From Achromobacter denitrificans NBRC 15125 (GTDB lineage Bacteria > Pseudomonadota > Gammaproteobacteria > Burkholderiales > Burkholderiaceae_B), in assembly GCF_001571365.1 (NCBI RefSeq), contig NZ_BCTQ01000015.1, forward strand, positions 62,001 through 126,000: a stretch of DNA of 64,000 nt. Reading direction: 5' to 3'. Below are positions 26,837-35,397 of the stretch, piece by piece (position 1 is the stretch's first letter; the number at the start of each line of letters is the position of its first letter). The notes under the pieces are model-generated. The model saw only the letters and a list, made by a program, of their open reading frames with translations, was not told the DNA's origin and made no database searches. The position numbers were made by a program, and so were the translations under genes.

Positions 26837-26863
26837 AGGATTCTCGCAGGAGGTACGGGTAAA

Positions 26864-28123
26864 TCAGGCGGCTTGCTGCCGGGCAATGGCCGCGCTTTCC
26901 GGCCGGAAACTGAAGTGCATGAAAATGAGGGAGACGCAGACGGTGCCGTACAGCAGCATGAAGGCGCTGGAGCGGATGCCGGTCAGGTCCAGCAGCACGC
27001 CGAACATGATGGGCAGCACGAACCCGCCCAGGCCGCCGGCCAGGCCGACGATGCCGGAGACGGCGCCGATGTTCTCGCCGAACTCGTCAGAGATGAACTT
27101 GAAGACCGAGGCCTTGCCGATCGCCATCGCGATGCCCACGATGAACAGCAGGACGGTGAAGCTGACCGGTCCCAGCGCGATGTCGAAGCTGCGCGGGCCG
27201 CCGGCGGTCAGCACGGTGAAATGCGTCTGCGGATAGCTGAGGATGAAGAAGGCCACCCAGCACACCCACATGACCCACCAGGTCGTCTTGTAGGCGCCGT
27301 AGCGGTCGGAGATCCATCCGCCCACGGCGCGCAGCACGCCGCCGGGCAGCGAGAAGCAGGCCGCCAGCAGCGCCGCCAGCTTCATGTCGAAGCCGTACTC
27401 GCCGATGTAGTACTTGGTCATCCACAGCGCCAGGGCCACGTAGCCGCCGAACACCACCGAGTAGTACTGGCAATAGCGCCAGACGCGGGGGTCCTTCAGC
27501 ATGGCGAACTGCGCCGAGAGGCTTGCGCCGCTCTTGACGCGGTGCGACGGATCGGACGCCGAAAACACCCAGAACAGGATGGCCGTGACCAACAGCGCCA
27601 CCGCGTACACCTTGGGCACGATGACCCAGGAGCCGCCGGCCGCCGCGATCAGGGCCGGCGCCACGAACTTGGTGATGGCGGAGCCCGAGTTGCCGGCGCC
27701 GAACACGCCCATGGCCAGCCCCTGCTTGTTGCGCGGGAACCAGCGCGCCACGTAGGGCGTGCCCACCGAGAACGAACCGCCCGTCAGGCCCACGAACAGC
27801 GCCAGCACCAGGAACTGCCAGTATTCCGTCGCATAGGACATCAGCCAGATCGGCACGACGGCCAGCAGCATCAGGATGAAGAACACCGGGCGGCCGCCGT
27901 AGCGGTCCGTCCAGATGCCCAGCGGCACCCGCACCAGCGAACCGGTCAGCACCGGCATGGCGGCCAACAGGCCGAACTGCGTTTCGGACAGGCCCAGCTG
28001 CGTCTTGATGGGGATGCCCAGCACGGCGAAGATCATCCACACCGCGAAACAGATGGTGAAGGCGAACGTACTGGATATCAGGACCCGCATCGGCGCGCCG
28101 GCCGAGGAATGACTTGCTGCCAT
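26864..28123 (-). CDS. narK1: nitrate transporter NarK1 (nitrate/proton symporter type)
   Basis: A 419-residue major-facilitator protein. It has the MFS loop G-x-W-T-D-R-Y-G-G-R between helices 2 and 3, GLTGGSFSVGTPYVARWFPRNKQG (nitrate signature, residues ~110-135), and GLAGGLGGFVLPI in the C-half. This pattern belongs to the type I NarK clade that imports nitrate with protons, complementing the NarK2 antiporter. It is the first gene of the long minus-strand nitrate unit. An FNR-like box and the bipartite motif lie in its 5' region. Confidence 0.93.
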   Translation of the reverse strand: MAASHSSAGAPMRVLISSTFAFTICFAVWMIFAVLGIPIKTQLGLSETQFGLLAAMPVLTGSLVRVPLGIWTDRYGGRPVFFILMLLAVVPIWLMSYATEYWQFLVLALFVGLTGGSFSVGTPYVARWFPRNKQGLAMGVFGAGNSGSAITKFVAPALIAAAGGSWVIVPKVYAVALLVTAILFWVFSASDPSHRVKSGASLSAQFAMLKDPRVWRYCQYYSVVFGGYVALALWMTKYYIGEYGFDMKLAALLAACFSLPGGVLRAVGGWISDRYGAYKTTWWVMWVCWVAFFILSYPQTHFTVLTAGGPRSFDIALGPVSFTVLLFIVGIAMAIGKASVFKFISDEFGENIGAVSGIVGLAGGLGGFVLPIMFGVLLDLTGIRSSAFMLLYGTVCVSLIFMHFSFRPESAAIARQQAA

Positions 28124-28191
28124 GGTTGCTCTCGCTTTGCTCTCGAAGACTTCTCACTTGTCGCTAGCCTAGGGACAGCGCGCCGAGGGGG

Positions 28192-28242
28192 CCATTCGCC
28201 GGCTGACCAGAAGCCCCATGCCGATGTGTCTAGTCACCCCGG
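28192..28242 (-). promoter_or_regulatory. bipartite motif upstream of narK1, shared with narG
   Basis: CCATTCGCCGG (28192-28202) and CTAGTCACCCCGG (28230-28242) repeat the two blocks found upstream of narG with identical 38-bp spacing. Read toward narK1, the CTAG block supplies TAGACA 24 bp after the FNR-like box. This is close to where a class II -10 would be expected (22 bp). Confidence 0.5.
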
Positions 28243-28256
28243 AGTTCCGGCCGGGC

Positions 28257-28270
28257 TTGCGCTGGATCAA
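28257..28270. promoter_or_regulatory. FNR/ANR-like box between narK1 and nnrS
   Basis: Read toward narK1 the site is TTGAT-CCAG-CGCAA; read toward nnrS it is TTGCG-CTGG-ATCAA. One half is perfect. It resembles the box upstream of the nitronate monooxygenase gene (TTGAT-CCCG-CGCAA). It sits in the only gap able to promote narK1 and could serve both divergent units. Confidence 0.6.
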
Positions 28271-28308
28271 TTTCCGGCGCTGGCGGGGAAGCGTCTGGCG
28301 TATTAATA

Positions 28309-28323
28309 TGTATTTCAAATACA
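28309..28323. promoter_or_regulatory. NsrR-like operator upstream of nnrS
   Basis: A 15-bp palindrome, TGTATTT-C-AAATACA, has perfect 7-bp arms and a preceding A. It fits the ATGyATTTnAAATrCAT consensus of the NO-sensing repressor NsrR. It lies just before the short ORF and nnrS, and nnrS is a known NsrR target in betaproteobacteria. NsrR itself is not encoded in the window. Confidence 0.65.
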
Positions 28324-28344
28324 CCTTTAAACCCGCAGGTCCCC

Positions 28345-28410
28345 ATGAGCACGCCGGGCCGCCCCAAGGGCGAATACCGGAATGCGCAGCATGAAGGTAA
28401 TCAAAAGTGA
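28345..28410 (+). CDS. 21-codon ORF translationally coupled to nnrS
   Basis: ATG at 28345 is preceded by AGGT with 4-5 bases of spacing. It opens a 21-residue frame, MSTPGRPKGEYRNAQHEG plus three residues. Its TGA (28408-28410) overlaps the GTG start of nnrS as GTGA. The peptide is basic and Gly/Pro-rich with no membrane segment. The ribosome site and exact overlap argue for real translation, either as a small protein or as an upstream ORF gating nnrS. I do not recognise a function. Confidence 0.6.
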   Translation: MSTPGRPKGEYRNAQHEGNQK

Positions 28411-29657
28411 GCACGCTGCTGAACATCGACGAACCCGACCAGGCCTCGCGCCGCGCGCGCCCGCAGTGGCGCGCCTTCACCGAAATGGGGTTCCGCCCGC
28501 TGTACCTGGGCGGCTGCTTCTGGGCGCTGGCCTCCGTGCTGCTATGGGTGCACGCCCCGAGCCTGCTGACCGGCGTGCTGGGCGGCATGCCCTGGCATGC
28601 GCACGAAATGCTGTGGGGTTTCGTCGCCACCATCGCCGCGGGGTTCCTGCTGACGGCGGGCGCCAACTGGACCGGCAAGAACCCCTTGCGCGGCAACGCC
28701 CTGGCGGCGCTCTGCGCGGTGTGGATCGTGGCGCGCGTGGGCTATCTGGTTCCGGGACGGCCCGCGTTCGTCGTCGCCGCGGCGGCCGACCTGCTGTTCT
28801 TCCTGTGGGCCGCCGCCGCGCTGGGCCGCGCCGTGGCCGTCACGCGCAACCGGCGCAACTATGGGGTGCCCCTGCTGCTGCTGGCGCTGGGCGCCACCAA
28901 CGCGCTCTATCTCTGGGCCACGGTGCAGGGCGACTACTTCGCGCTGATGCGCTACTTCAATGCCGGCCTGCTCAGCATGGCCGTGCTGACGCTCCTGATC
29001 GCCCGCCGCATCCTGCCCTTCTTCGCGAAGCGGGCCGTGGCCGGGCTGGACATCCCGCCGCACACGCGCAGCGGCCACTGGCAGCTGGGCGCGGGCGCGC
29101 TCGCCATCGCCTGCCTGCTGGCGGACCGGCCGCGGGTCGCCGCGCTGGCCCTGGCCGCGACCGGCCTGATCGCCCTGGCGCAATGGATATCGTGGAAGCC
29201 CTGGGCGGCGCGCCGCGTGCCGCTGCTGTGGATTCTGTACGCGGGCTATCTCGGCCTGGGCATCGGCCTGCTGGTCGGCGCGGCGCAACTGGCCGGCTAC
29301 GTGCTGCGCACCGCCTGGCCCGCGCACGTAATCGGCGTGGCCGGGTTCTCGGTGCTGATCATCGGCATGGTGACGCGCACCGCGCTGGGCCACCTGGGGC
29401 GGCCGCTGCAGACGGACCGCAGCATGGTCGCCAGCTACGCGCTGGTCATCCTGGCCGCGCTGCTGCGCCTGGCCGCCCTGCTGCCCACCACCGCCATGCT
29501 CGGCCTGCTGCACGCCTCGGCCACCGCCTGGGCGCTGGCCTTCGCGCTGTACCTGTGGCGCTTCTTCCCCCTGATGATCCGGCCGCGGGCCGATGCGCCC
29601 CAGGCCGCCGCGCCCGTGATGCGCGTGGTGCCGGCGGTCCGGCGCCCCGCCGCCTGA
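28407..29657 (+). CDS. nnrS: NnrS-family haem-copper membrane protein (NO stress)
   Basis: A 416-residue integral membrane protein with about 12 helices. It has NnrS family marks: FRPLYLGGCFWALASVLLW at the N-terminus, GMPWHAHEMLWGF with conserved histidines, GFLLTAGANWTGK, ARRILPFF, and GMVTRTALGHLGRPL near residue 320. NnrS relieves nitrosative stress during denitrification; the exact chemistry is unsettled. The GTG start is used because it overlaps the stop of the upstream short ORF. An NsrR-like palindrome and an FNR-like box lie upstream. Confidence 0.93.
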   Translation: MSTLLNIDEPDQASRRARPQWRAFTEMGFRPLYLGGCFWALASVLLWVHAPSLLTGVLGGMPWHAHEMLWGFVATIAAGFLLTAGANWTGKNPLRGNALAALCAVWIVARVGYLVPGRPAFVVAAAADLLFFLWAAAALGRAVAVTRNRRNYGVPLLLLALGATNALYLWATVQGDYFALMRYFNAGLLSMAVLTLLIARRILPFFAKRAVAGLDIPPHTRSGHWQLGAGALAIACLLADRPRVAALALAATGLIALAQWISWKPWAARRVPLLWILYAGYLGLGIGLLVGAAQLAGYVLRTAWPAHVIGVAGFSVLIIGMVTRTALGHLGRPLQTDRSMVASYALVILAALLRLAALLPTTAMLGLLHASATAWALAFALYLWRFFPLMIRPRADAPQAAAPVMRVVPAVRRPAA

Positions 29658-29670
29658 GCGCCCGCCGCGT

Positions 29671-30504
29671 TCAGCCGCGCGTTTCGCGCCGGCGCGTGGC
29701 CGCCAGCTGCTGCTTCATGGCCTTGAGCCAGGCCTTGACCTGCTGCATGTCGACGAACTGCGATAGTTCGAATTCGAGTTCGCCGATGTATTCCTGGGCA
29801 TCGGCGATTTCCGCATCCAGGTCTTCCATCAGGTCCGCGGGATCGATGGATTGCGCGGGGTCGAAGTGGTATTTGGCCTTGAAGCCGTCTTCCGCCGCCG
29901 CAATGGCGCCAGCCAGGATGGCAAGCTGCGCCTCCAGCGCCCGGTTGTATTGCGCGTAGCGGTCCTCGTCGATCTCGGCCTGCCGCTCGGGGCCGGCGGC
30001 CGCCAGCGCCTCGATTTCCGCGAGCGCCTCCGGATTTGGGGCGCCGTCCGCCGGTCCTGGCGGCGTCGGCGCGTTGTCCTCGTCCTCTTTGCCCTCTTCG
30101 TCCTCCAGCTCGGCGTCGTAGTCCGAGCCGCCATGCTTCAGATACAGGGCCTTCAACCTCTCCAGATCGCATTCCGCCGGCGTGCCGTCCAGCACCATGG
30201 CGTCCAGCGTCTCCTGCGCCAGCTGCGCCGCGATTTCGGACGCCAGGGCCCGTTCCGCCTTGGTCAGTTCCTTCTGCTTGCAGGCATGGTCGAAGCAGGC
30301 CACCAGCCTGGCCTTCAGCTCGACTTCGACCGTTTCCAGCGGCGCCAGCGCGTCTTCGTATTTCTTCTGGTACTCCGGCTGCACGGTCTGCCACAAGCGC
30401 AGGCGGGCGCGCTCCGTTTCCAGCGTCCGCGCGAGCGACTCGAATCTCTGGCGTTGCGGCGGCGTGGCGGATGCCGGCTGCGCGGCGGACGTGTTTGCTT
30501 GCAT
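29671..30504 (-). CDS. DnaJ-related protein apparently lacking the J domain
   Basis: A 277-residue protein, largely alpha-helical. Its N-terminal part (RFESLARTLETERARLRLW ... LTKAERALASEIA ... LKALYLKHGGSDYDAE) and C-terminal part (Y-N-R-A-L-E-A-Q-L ... QVKAWLKAMKQQ) resemble, from memory, the two flanks of a DnaJ-related family. That family normally carries a J domain between them. Here the middle (about residues 133-160) is an acidic, Pro-rich linker, and no HPD motif is present. Function unknown. It is convergent with nnrS, with 13 bp between them. Confidence 0.7.
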   Translation of the reverse strand: MQANTSAAQPASATPPQRQRFESLARTLETERARLRLWQTVQPEYQKKYEDALAPLETVEVELKARLVACFDHACKQKELTKAERALASEIAAQLAQETLDAMVLDGTPAECDLERLKALYLKHGGSDYDAELEDEEGKEDEDNAPTPPGPADGAPNPEALAEIEALAAAGPERQAEIDEDRYAQYNRALEAQLAILAGAIAAAEDGFKAKYHFDPAQSIDPADLMEDLDAEIADAQEYIGELEFELSQFVDMQQVKAWLKAMKQQLAATRRRETRG

Positions 30505-30577
30505 GGAAGGAACCTGGGCAGGCGGCGCGATGCGCGCCGCGAAATGATCGGAGCGCCATTTTAGACGCCCCGCAGGC

Positions 30578-30787
30578 TTATCCAGGCGCCCGACCGGACG
30601 TGTCGTCGTCGTCCTCGGCCGTCGTATCGGCGGGCTCGATGTCCTCGTCGGGCACCTCGTCGCCTTGGGCGCTGTCGCCGGCGTCGTCCGGGTTGACGGG
30701 CGGCGGACGGTGGTCGGGCGTTCCCGGCGGCGGCGTGGTCGCCATCGTTACCGGACGCGGAGCCAATTCAAAATGGATGTCGAGCAT
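30578..30787 (-). CDS. small acidic Pro-rich hypothetical protein
   Basis: A 69-residue ORF starting MLDIHFELAPRPVTM, then Pro/Thr-rich, then strongly acidic (EDDDDTSG near the C-terminus). AGGT lies 7-10 bases before ATG 30787; ATG 30745 is a second choice. No domain is recognised and it is probably disordered. It sits between the J-less DnaJ-related gene and the PepSY gene, all on the minus strand. The 77 bp between it and the PepSY stop show nothing else. Confidence 0.5.
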   Translation of the reverse strand: MLDIHFELAPRPVTMATTPPPGTPDHRPPPVNPDDAGDSAQGDEVPDEDIEPADTTAEDDDDTSGRAPG

Positions 30788-30864
30788 CGTTGCACCTATC
30801 GGGAATTGCGGCGAAAGCCGCCGCCGCCCCGTACCAGCAAGCGCCATGCCCGACGGCTCGCCCC

Positions 30865-32760
30865 CTAGGCGCGCAGACCGAGCAGCGCCAGGCCCGACAC
30901 CAGGCAAGCGACCGCGATCAGCGTCCACGCCCGTCCCGCGCTACGGGCGCCGAACACGCCCACCCCGATGGCGGTGTACACCACGAAGCTCAACAGCGTT
31001 CCGGCCAGCACGCCGACTGCCTGCGAAACGCCGGCCACGGCCGGCCAGATCAGCGCCAGCGCCGACATGGCCAGGGCGGACAGCAGATAGCCGCCCGCGC
31101 CAGCCGCCATCACGCGGCTGACGATCCCCCACCGATGCGTTGCGGCGCCGTCGCCGGCGGCCCGCGCCTTCCGTGGCGGCTGCGCGGCGCCCGCCGGCGC
31201 ATCCTGCCAGTGCCGCCGCAACGCGCGGACCATGCATGCCAGCAGCACTCCGGACGCAAGCGCCGTGAGTTCCACGGCCGCCGGCAGCGTCTCCCCGCTT
31301 GCGGCATAGGCCCACAAGTGGCGGCCCGTCGTTGCCCAGTTCAATATCGGCAGCCCCAGGCAGAGCACGGCGGCCGCGGCCAGTTGCTCGATCCAGGCTC
31401 GGCGGGGCGAGCGCCAGAGTGCGTGGACCAAGGTGGCCGCCCACACGGCGAAGAAGACGCGTATCTCCCAGGCGCCGCGTTCCGGCCAGGCGGCCGGAAT
31501 CAGCCGGTTGCCGTAGAAGTAGGCGATGCTTGCCACAGCAATGCCCGCCAGCGCCGCGACGTTCAAGGCCTCGACGCAACGGTAGATCCTTGCCGTGGCG
31601 TCGCCGAACTCGTGCTCGCTCTTCTTGCGCCGCTTGATGGAGAACAGCAGCGTGCCGATGGCGATCATGGCGGTGCCCGTCAGGCCGCTGAAGAAGTACA
31701 GCCACTTGATGGTCCATCCCCCGAAGTCGGCCTTGTGCAGGGCTTCGATCGTCTCATGGACCTGCTTCGCCGCCACCGCTTCGTGATGCGCGGGCACAAG
31801 CTGCAAGACGGTTCCGCCATGCGCATCGAATGCCACCCGGCTACGCTCGGTGAGCAGCCGCGGCGCCGCGCCGGCCAGGGGCTTGCGGCCGGACACCAGG
31901 ACGACGCTGCCCGCGCCGCCCGGGCGGTCGATGGTGATCCGCGCCGCGTCCTGTCCCGTCAGTTCGCGAGCTCGCGCCAGCAAGGGGTAGAGATCCGGGA
32001 CGACGCCAACGCCCTGCCCCGCGGCGCGAGGCGCCGGCTGCGTGGGCGCAAGCTCCGCCTGATAGCGGCGATAGGCGCCGGCGTCGTCGCCATACGCCGC
32101 GCGCAGCGGCCAAGGCATGTAGCTGGTGTAGAAGAACGCCAGCCCGGTGTAGCCGATCATGAACAGGAACGGCAGCGTCAGCACCGCCGTGGCATTGTGC
32201 GCATCCAGCCAGCTGCGCAATCCCTTGCCCGCTCGAAACGTGAAGAAGTCCTTGAAGATGCGCTTGTGCACCACCACGCCGGAGACCAGCGCGACCAGCA
32301 TGCACAGGGATATCCAGCCCACCAGCCAGTAGCCCGGCAGGCCGCCGTGCAGTGTGTAGTGGAAGGACATGAAATGCCGGCCGCCCTCCGTCTCGCGTAT
32401 CCGGGGCGCGGGCTGCGCCGCGCCCGTCCGCGAGTCCAGCCAGACGTCGTGGCCAGTGCCATCGTCCGCGCGCCAGGACAGCTGCGCGGGCCAACCGGGC
32501 TGGGCCGGCAAGAAGATGTCCCAGGCGGCAGCCCCGGCGGCCCGGGACGACAGCTCCTGCGTCGCGCGCGCCAGCCACTGCCGCGCGTCGGCAGCCTCGG
32601 CGGCGGGACCGGGCGGTGGCCCCGCCTCCATCCAGCGCGTGATGGGCTCCCGGAAAACGCTGAGCGTGCCGGTCAGGAAGATCGCGCACAGCAGCCAGCC
32701 GCAGGTCAGGCCGCACCAGGTGTGCAGCCAGGACATGCTCTGGCGGAATCCGCCCTTCAC
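30865..32760 (-). CDS. PepSY-associated TM protein of siderophore-iron module
   Basis: A 631-residue membrane protein of the PepSY_TM (iron-regulated, ferrisiderophore-reductase-like) family. The first helix follows SWLHTWCGLTCGWLL. A periplasmic PepSY-type domain contains HFMSFHYTLHGG with conserved histidines. Then come VSGVVVHKRIFKDFFTFR and SWLDAHNATAVLTLPF, and further helices extend to the C-terminus. It starts with GTG, matching the paralogue at 53285 where homology also begins at K-x-G-F-R. It lies 46 bp after the TonB receptor and probably reduces or releases iron from the imported chelate. Confidence 0.88.
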   Translation of the reverse strand: MKGGFRQSMSWLHTWCGLTCGWLLCAIFLTGTLSVFREPITRWMEAGPPPGPAAEAADARQWLARATQELSSRAAGAAAWDIFLPAQPGWPAQLSWRADDGTGHDVWLDSRTGAAQPAPRIRETEGGRHFMSFHYTLHGGLPGYWLVGWISLCMLVALVSGVVVHKRIFKDFFTFRAGKGLRSWLDAHNATAVLTLPFLFMIGYTGLAFFYTSYMPWPLRAAYGDDAGAYRRYQAELAPTQPAPRAAGQGVGVVPDLYPLLARARELTGQDAARITIDRPGGAGSVVLVSGRKPLAGAAPRLLTERSRVAFDAHGGTVLQLVPAHHEAVAAKQVHETIEALHKADFGGWTIKWLYFFSGLTGTAMIAIGTLLFSIKRRKKSEHEFGDATARIYRCVEALNVAALAGIAVASIAYFYGNRLIPAAWPERGAWEIRVFFAVWAATLVHALWRSPRRAWIEQLAAAAVLCLGLPILNWATTGRHLWAYAASGETLPAAVELTALASGVLLACMVRALRRHWQDAPAGAAQPPRKARAAGDGAATHRWGIVSRVMAAGAGGYLLSALAMSALALIWPAVAGVSQAVGVLAGTLLSFVVYTAIGVGVFGARSAGRAWTLIAVACLVSGLALLGLRA

Positions 32761-32806
32761 GACTGCGTCCCCGGGCCGCCGCGAGGACCGGCCGGCGCAT
32801 GGCCGG

Positions 32807-35278
32807 TCACAACGTGCCCCGCAAGGTCAGCATCACGTTGCGAGGCTCGCCGTAGTGGTTGCCGCGCCGGATCTGGCTGACCATGCCGTAATAGTCCTTG
32901 TCGAACGCGTTCGCCACGTTCAGGCTGGCGGACCAATGCTTGTTGATGCGATAGCCCGCGCGCAAATCCCATACCGCGCGGCCGGGCGCCCCCATGCGCA
33001 CCGAAATGTCGTCGTAGGCCTTGTACGAGTAGCCGCTTTGCGCCGACACCCCGCCGCCGACGCTGAAGGCATTCCAGCGGCCCGGCAGTTGGTACGTGGT
33101 GGACAGGCGGAACAGATGGCGCGGGGTCTCCGCGCTGATGGTCTCGCCCTCGTCGTCGCGGCTGGTGACGTAGGTATAGCCCGCCATCACCTGCCAGCCC
33201 GGCGAGATTGCGCCGCTCGCTTCCAGTTCGAAGCCCTTGCTGCGCAGGGTGCCGCCGTTGCGATAGCAATTGGGCGAGGCCAGCGAACCCGGGCAGCTTC
33301 CGGCGGCCGCCACGTCCTCCACCGCGATGCCGGACTTCTTCACGGCGAACACCGCCGCGGATAGGTTCAAGCGCCCGTCGTAGAGCTCACCCTTCACCCC
33401 GGCCTCGTAATTGGCGCCGATAGAAGGGTCGAGCGGCTTGCCCGAAGCCGTCACATAGGTGCTCTGCGGCTGGTAGGTATCCGCATAGCTGGTGTAGACG
33501 GACCATTGCTCGTCCAGGTCGTAGACCAGTCCGGCGTAGGGCGTGAATTCATGCTTCTGCTCATAGTCCCGGGTCATCCGGCCCGTCAGCCCATCGTCCG
33601 ACCTGTACTTCAGCCAGCTGAACTTGCCGCCCAGCAGCAAGTGCAGCGGGTCCGCCAGTTGCAGCCGCATGCTGCCGTACAGGCTGGTCTGCTCCAACCG
33701 CGACGTTTCCTTGCTGTCCCAGGCGGGACGCGCGGGCCGGGGGATGGAGGAATGGTCGGGATCGTACACGTCGATGGGGGTGTCGTCGTCCAGATTCGCC
33801 GATTTCTGGTTGACGCGCTGGCGCGACCAACTGGTGCCGAGCAGGATCTGGTGGGTGCCGCCCAACGCCTGGAAACTGCCCGTGGTGTTCAGGTCGATGC
33901 CATCGCTCTTCACGTGCGCGTTGTTGAAATAGGTGGTGTAGAAGCTCGAACCCACGCCGGTCGCCCGATCCACGCCGCCGAGCGGAATGGCCACGCGCTG
34001 GTCCAGGTCGACCTCGGTGTGGTTGAGCGACAGGCGCGCCTTCCAGTCCTGGTTGAACCGGTGCTCGGCCTCGGCAAACACTTCGTTCACCTGGCCCTTC
34101 TGCCGGTTCCAGTCCTGGAGCAGCGAGGTCGAGCGCGAAACGTCCAGCGCGCCGCCGTCGGTGTAACGCGGCAAACCGAAAATCCAGTAGCCGTCCGTGT
34201 CGGTGGCCTGGTGGCGCGCGCCGAACGTCAGCGTCGTGTCGTGGCCGACGTCGGCGTCGATCACGCCGTAGACCAGGGGCGATTTCGACTTGCTGCCGTC
34301 GTAGAAGTAGTGGCGGTCCTGGTAAGCGGTGACCAGGCGGCCTCGCACCGTGCCCGATTCGTTGATCGGGCCGCCGCCGTCGAACTCCATGCGGTAGTTG
34401 TCCCAGGAGCCGACCGTCGTGGCCCCCTCGAAATGGCCTTCGCCGCGCGGACGCTTGCGCACCATGTTGATCGCGCCGCTCGGATCCGCCGAGCCCAGCA
34501 TCAGGCCGGCCGCGCCGCGCAGCACTTCCACCCGGTCGAAGACGGCGGTGTCGATGGGCAGCCAGCCGACCGGGGCATAGACCACGCCGGCCACGCCGTC
34601 GACCAGGTAGTTGTTGTCGTCTACCGTGAAACCGCGTATCGAGAACTTATGGTTGCCGAAGTTTCTTGCCGTCTTCGTTACGCCCGTCGTCTGCGCCAGG
34701 GCCTCGTCCAGCGTGGTCAGGTTCTTGTCGTCCAGCAGTTGGCGCGTGAGCACGCTGACCGACTGCGGCGTTTCCCTGACGGACTGCGTCATCTTGCTGA
34801 TCGTGATGGCATCGCTCGTGTACGAGCCGGTTCCCTCGGTGGTCGGACCGCCCAAGCCGCGGCCGGTGACCGTGACCGATTGCAGCGTCACCGCGTCAGA
34901 CGAGGATTGCCCCGCCACCGTCAAGGTGTACACGTTCGGCCTGGCGCTGTTGACGCGCACGTCGGTGCCGGACAGCAAGTGATCCAGCGCTTCCCGCGGC
35001 GCGTAGCGGCCGTTGACCGCCGGTGAGCGCTTGCCCGCCACCACGGCTTCATCGAACAGCACCTGATGCCGCGACTGTTCCGAAAACAGCCTCAAGGCAT
35101 GTTCCAGCGGCTGAGCCGGAATGCTGAAATCCACCTGTGCCTGTTGCTGCGCATGCACCGCGGCCGGCGCCGCCAGGGAAGCAAGCGCGCTCGCCACCAT
35201 CACCGGCATGGCCCTGAGCTCCATGCCCGCCGTCAACGCGCCACCAGCAAGCGCGTCTTTCAACAATCCCCGTCCCAT
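32807..35278 (-). CDS. TonB-dependent siderophore receptor with STN signalling domain (FpvA/FoxA-like)
   Basis: An 823-residue outer-membrane receptor. After a signal peptide (ends near ...PAAVHAQ, residue ~44) comes a secretin/TonB N-terminal (STN) domain (FSIPAQPLEHALRLFSEQ). This domain signals to FecR. The plug follows (TPQSVSVLTRQLLDDKN, FSIRGFTVDDNNYLVDG), then a 22-strand barrel ending in an aromatic-containing strand. The STN domain plus adjacent fecI/fecR indicates cell-surface signalling by its own ligand. ATG 35278 is preferred over GTG 35284 because GGGAG lies just upstream. The siderophore is not identifiable. Confidence 0.93.
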   Translation of the reverse strand: MGRGLLKDALAGGALTAGMELRAMPVMVASALASLAAPAAVHAQQQAQVDFSIPAQPLEHALRLFSEQSRHQVLFDEAVVAGKRSPAVNGRYAPREALDHLLSGTDVRVNSARPNVYTLTVAGQSSSDAVTLQSVTVTGRGLGGPTTEGTGSYTSDAITISKMTQSVRETPQSVSVLTRQLLDDKNLTTLDEALAQTTGVTKTARNFGNHKFSIRGFTVDDNNYLVDGVAGVVYAPVGWLPIDTAVFDRVEVLRGAAGLMLGSADPSGAINMVRKRPRGEGHFEGATTVGSWDNYRMEFDGGGPINESGTVRGRLVTAYQDRHYFYDGSKSKSPLVYGVIDADVGHDTTLTFGARHQATDTDGYWIFGLPRYTDGGALDVSRSTSLLQDWNRQKGQVNEVFAEAEHRFNQDWKARLSLNHTEVDLDQRVAIPLGGVDRATGVGSSFYTTYFNNAHVKSDGIDLNTTGSFQALGGTHQILLGTSWSRQRVNQKSANLDDDTPIDVYDPDHSSIPRPARPAWDSKETSRLEQTSLYGSMRLQLADPLHLLLGGKFSWLKYRSDDGLTGRMTRDYEQKHEFTPYAGLVYDLDEQWSVYTSYADTYQPQSTYVTASGKPLDPSIGANYEAGVKGELYDGRLNLSAAVFAVKKSGIAVEDVAAAGSCPGSLASPNCYRNGGTLRSKGFELEASGAISPGWQVMAGYTYVTSRDDEGETISAETPRHLFRLSTTYQLPGRWNAFSVGGGVSAQSGYSYKAYDDISVRMGAPGRAVWDLRAGYRINKHWSASLNVANAFDKDYYGMVSQIRRGNHYGEPRNVMLTLRGTL

Positions 35279-35397
35279 TCCCACTCCCGTCGTTGTTGGC
35301 CGCTACCGGCCTTGCGGGAGTAAACGGATTCCAGGACCGGATTGGGAACCCGCGCAACGCGCGTAAACAAAAATAATTTTCAGCGGGATCCGAACGC

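Noticed and set aside
28293-28298. A class II -10 for nnrS positioned from the FNR-like box
   Set aside because: The expected hexamer GTCTGG does not resemble a -10. The box fits narK1 better, and nnrS more likely uses the TATTAAT region next to the NsrR site.
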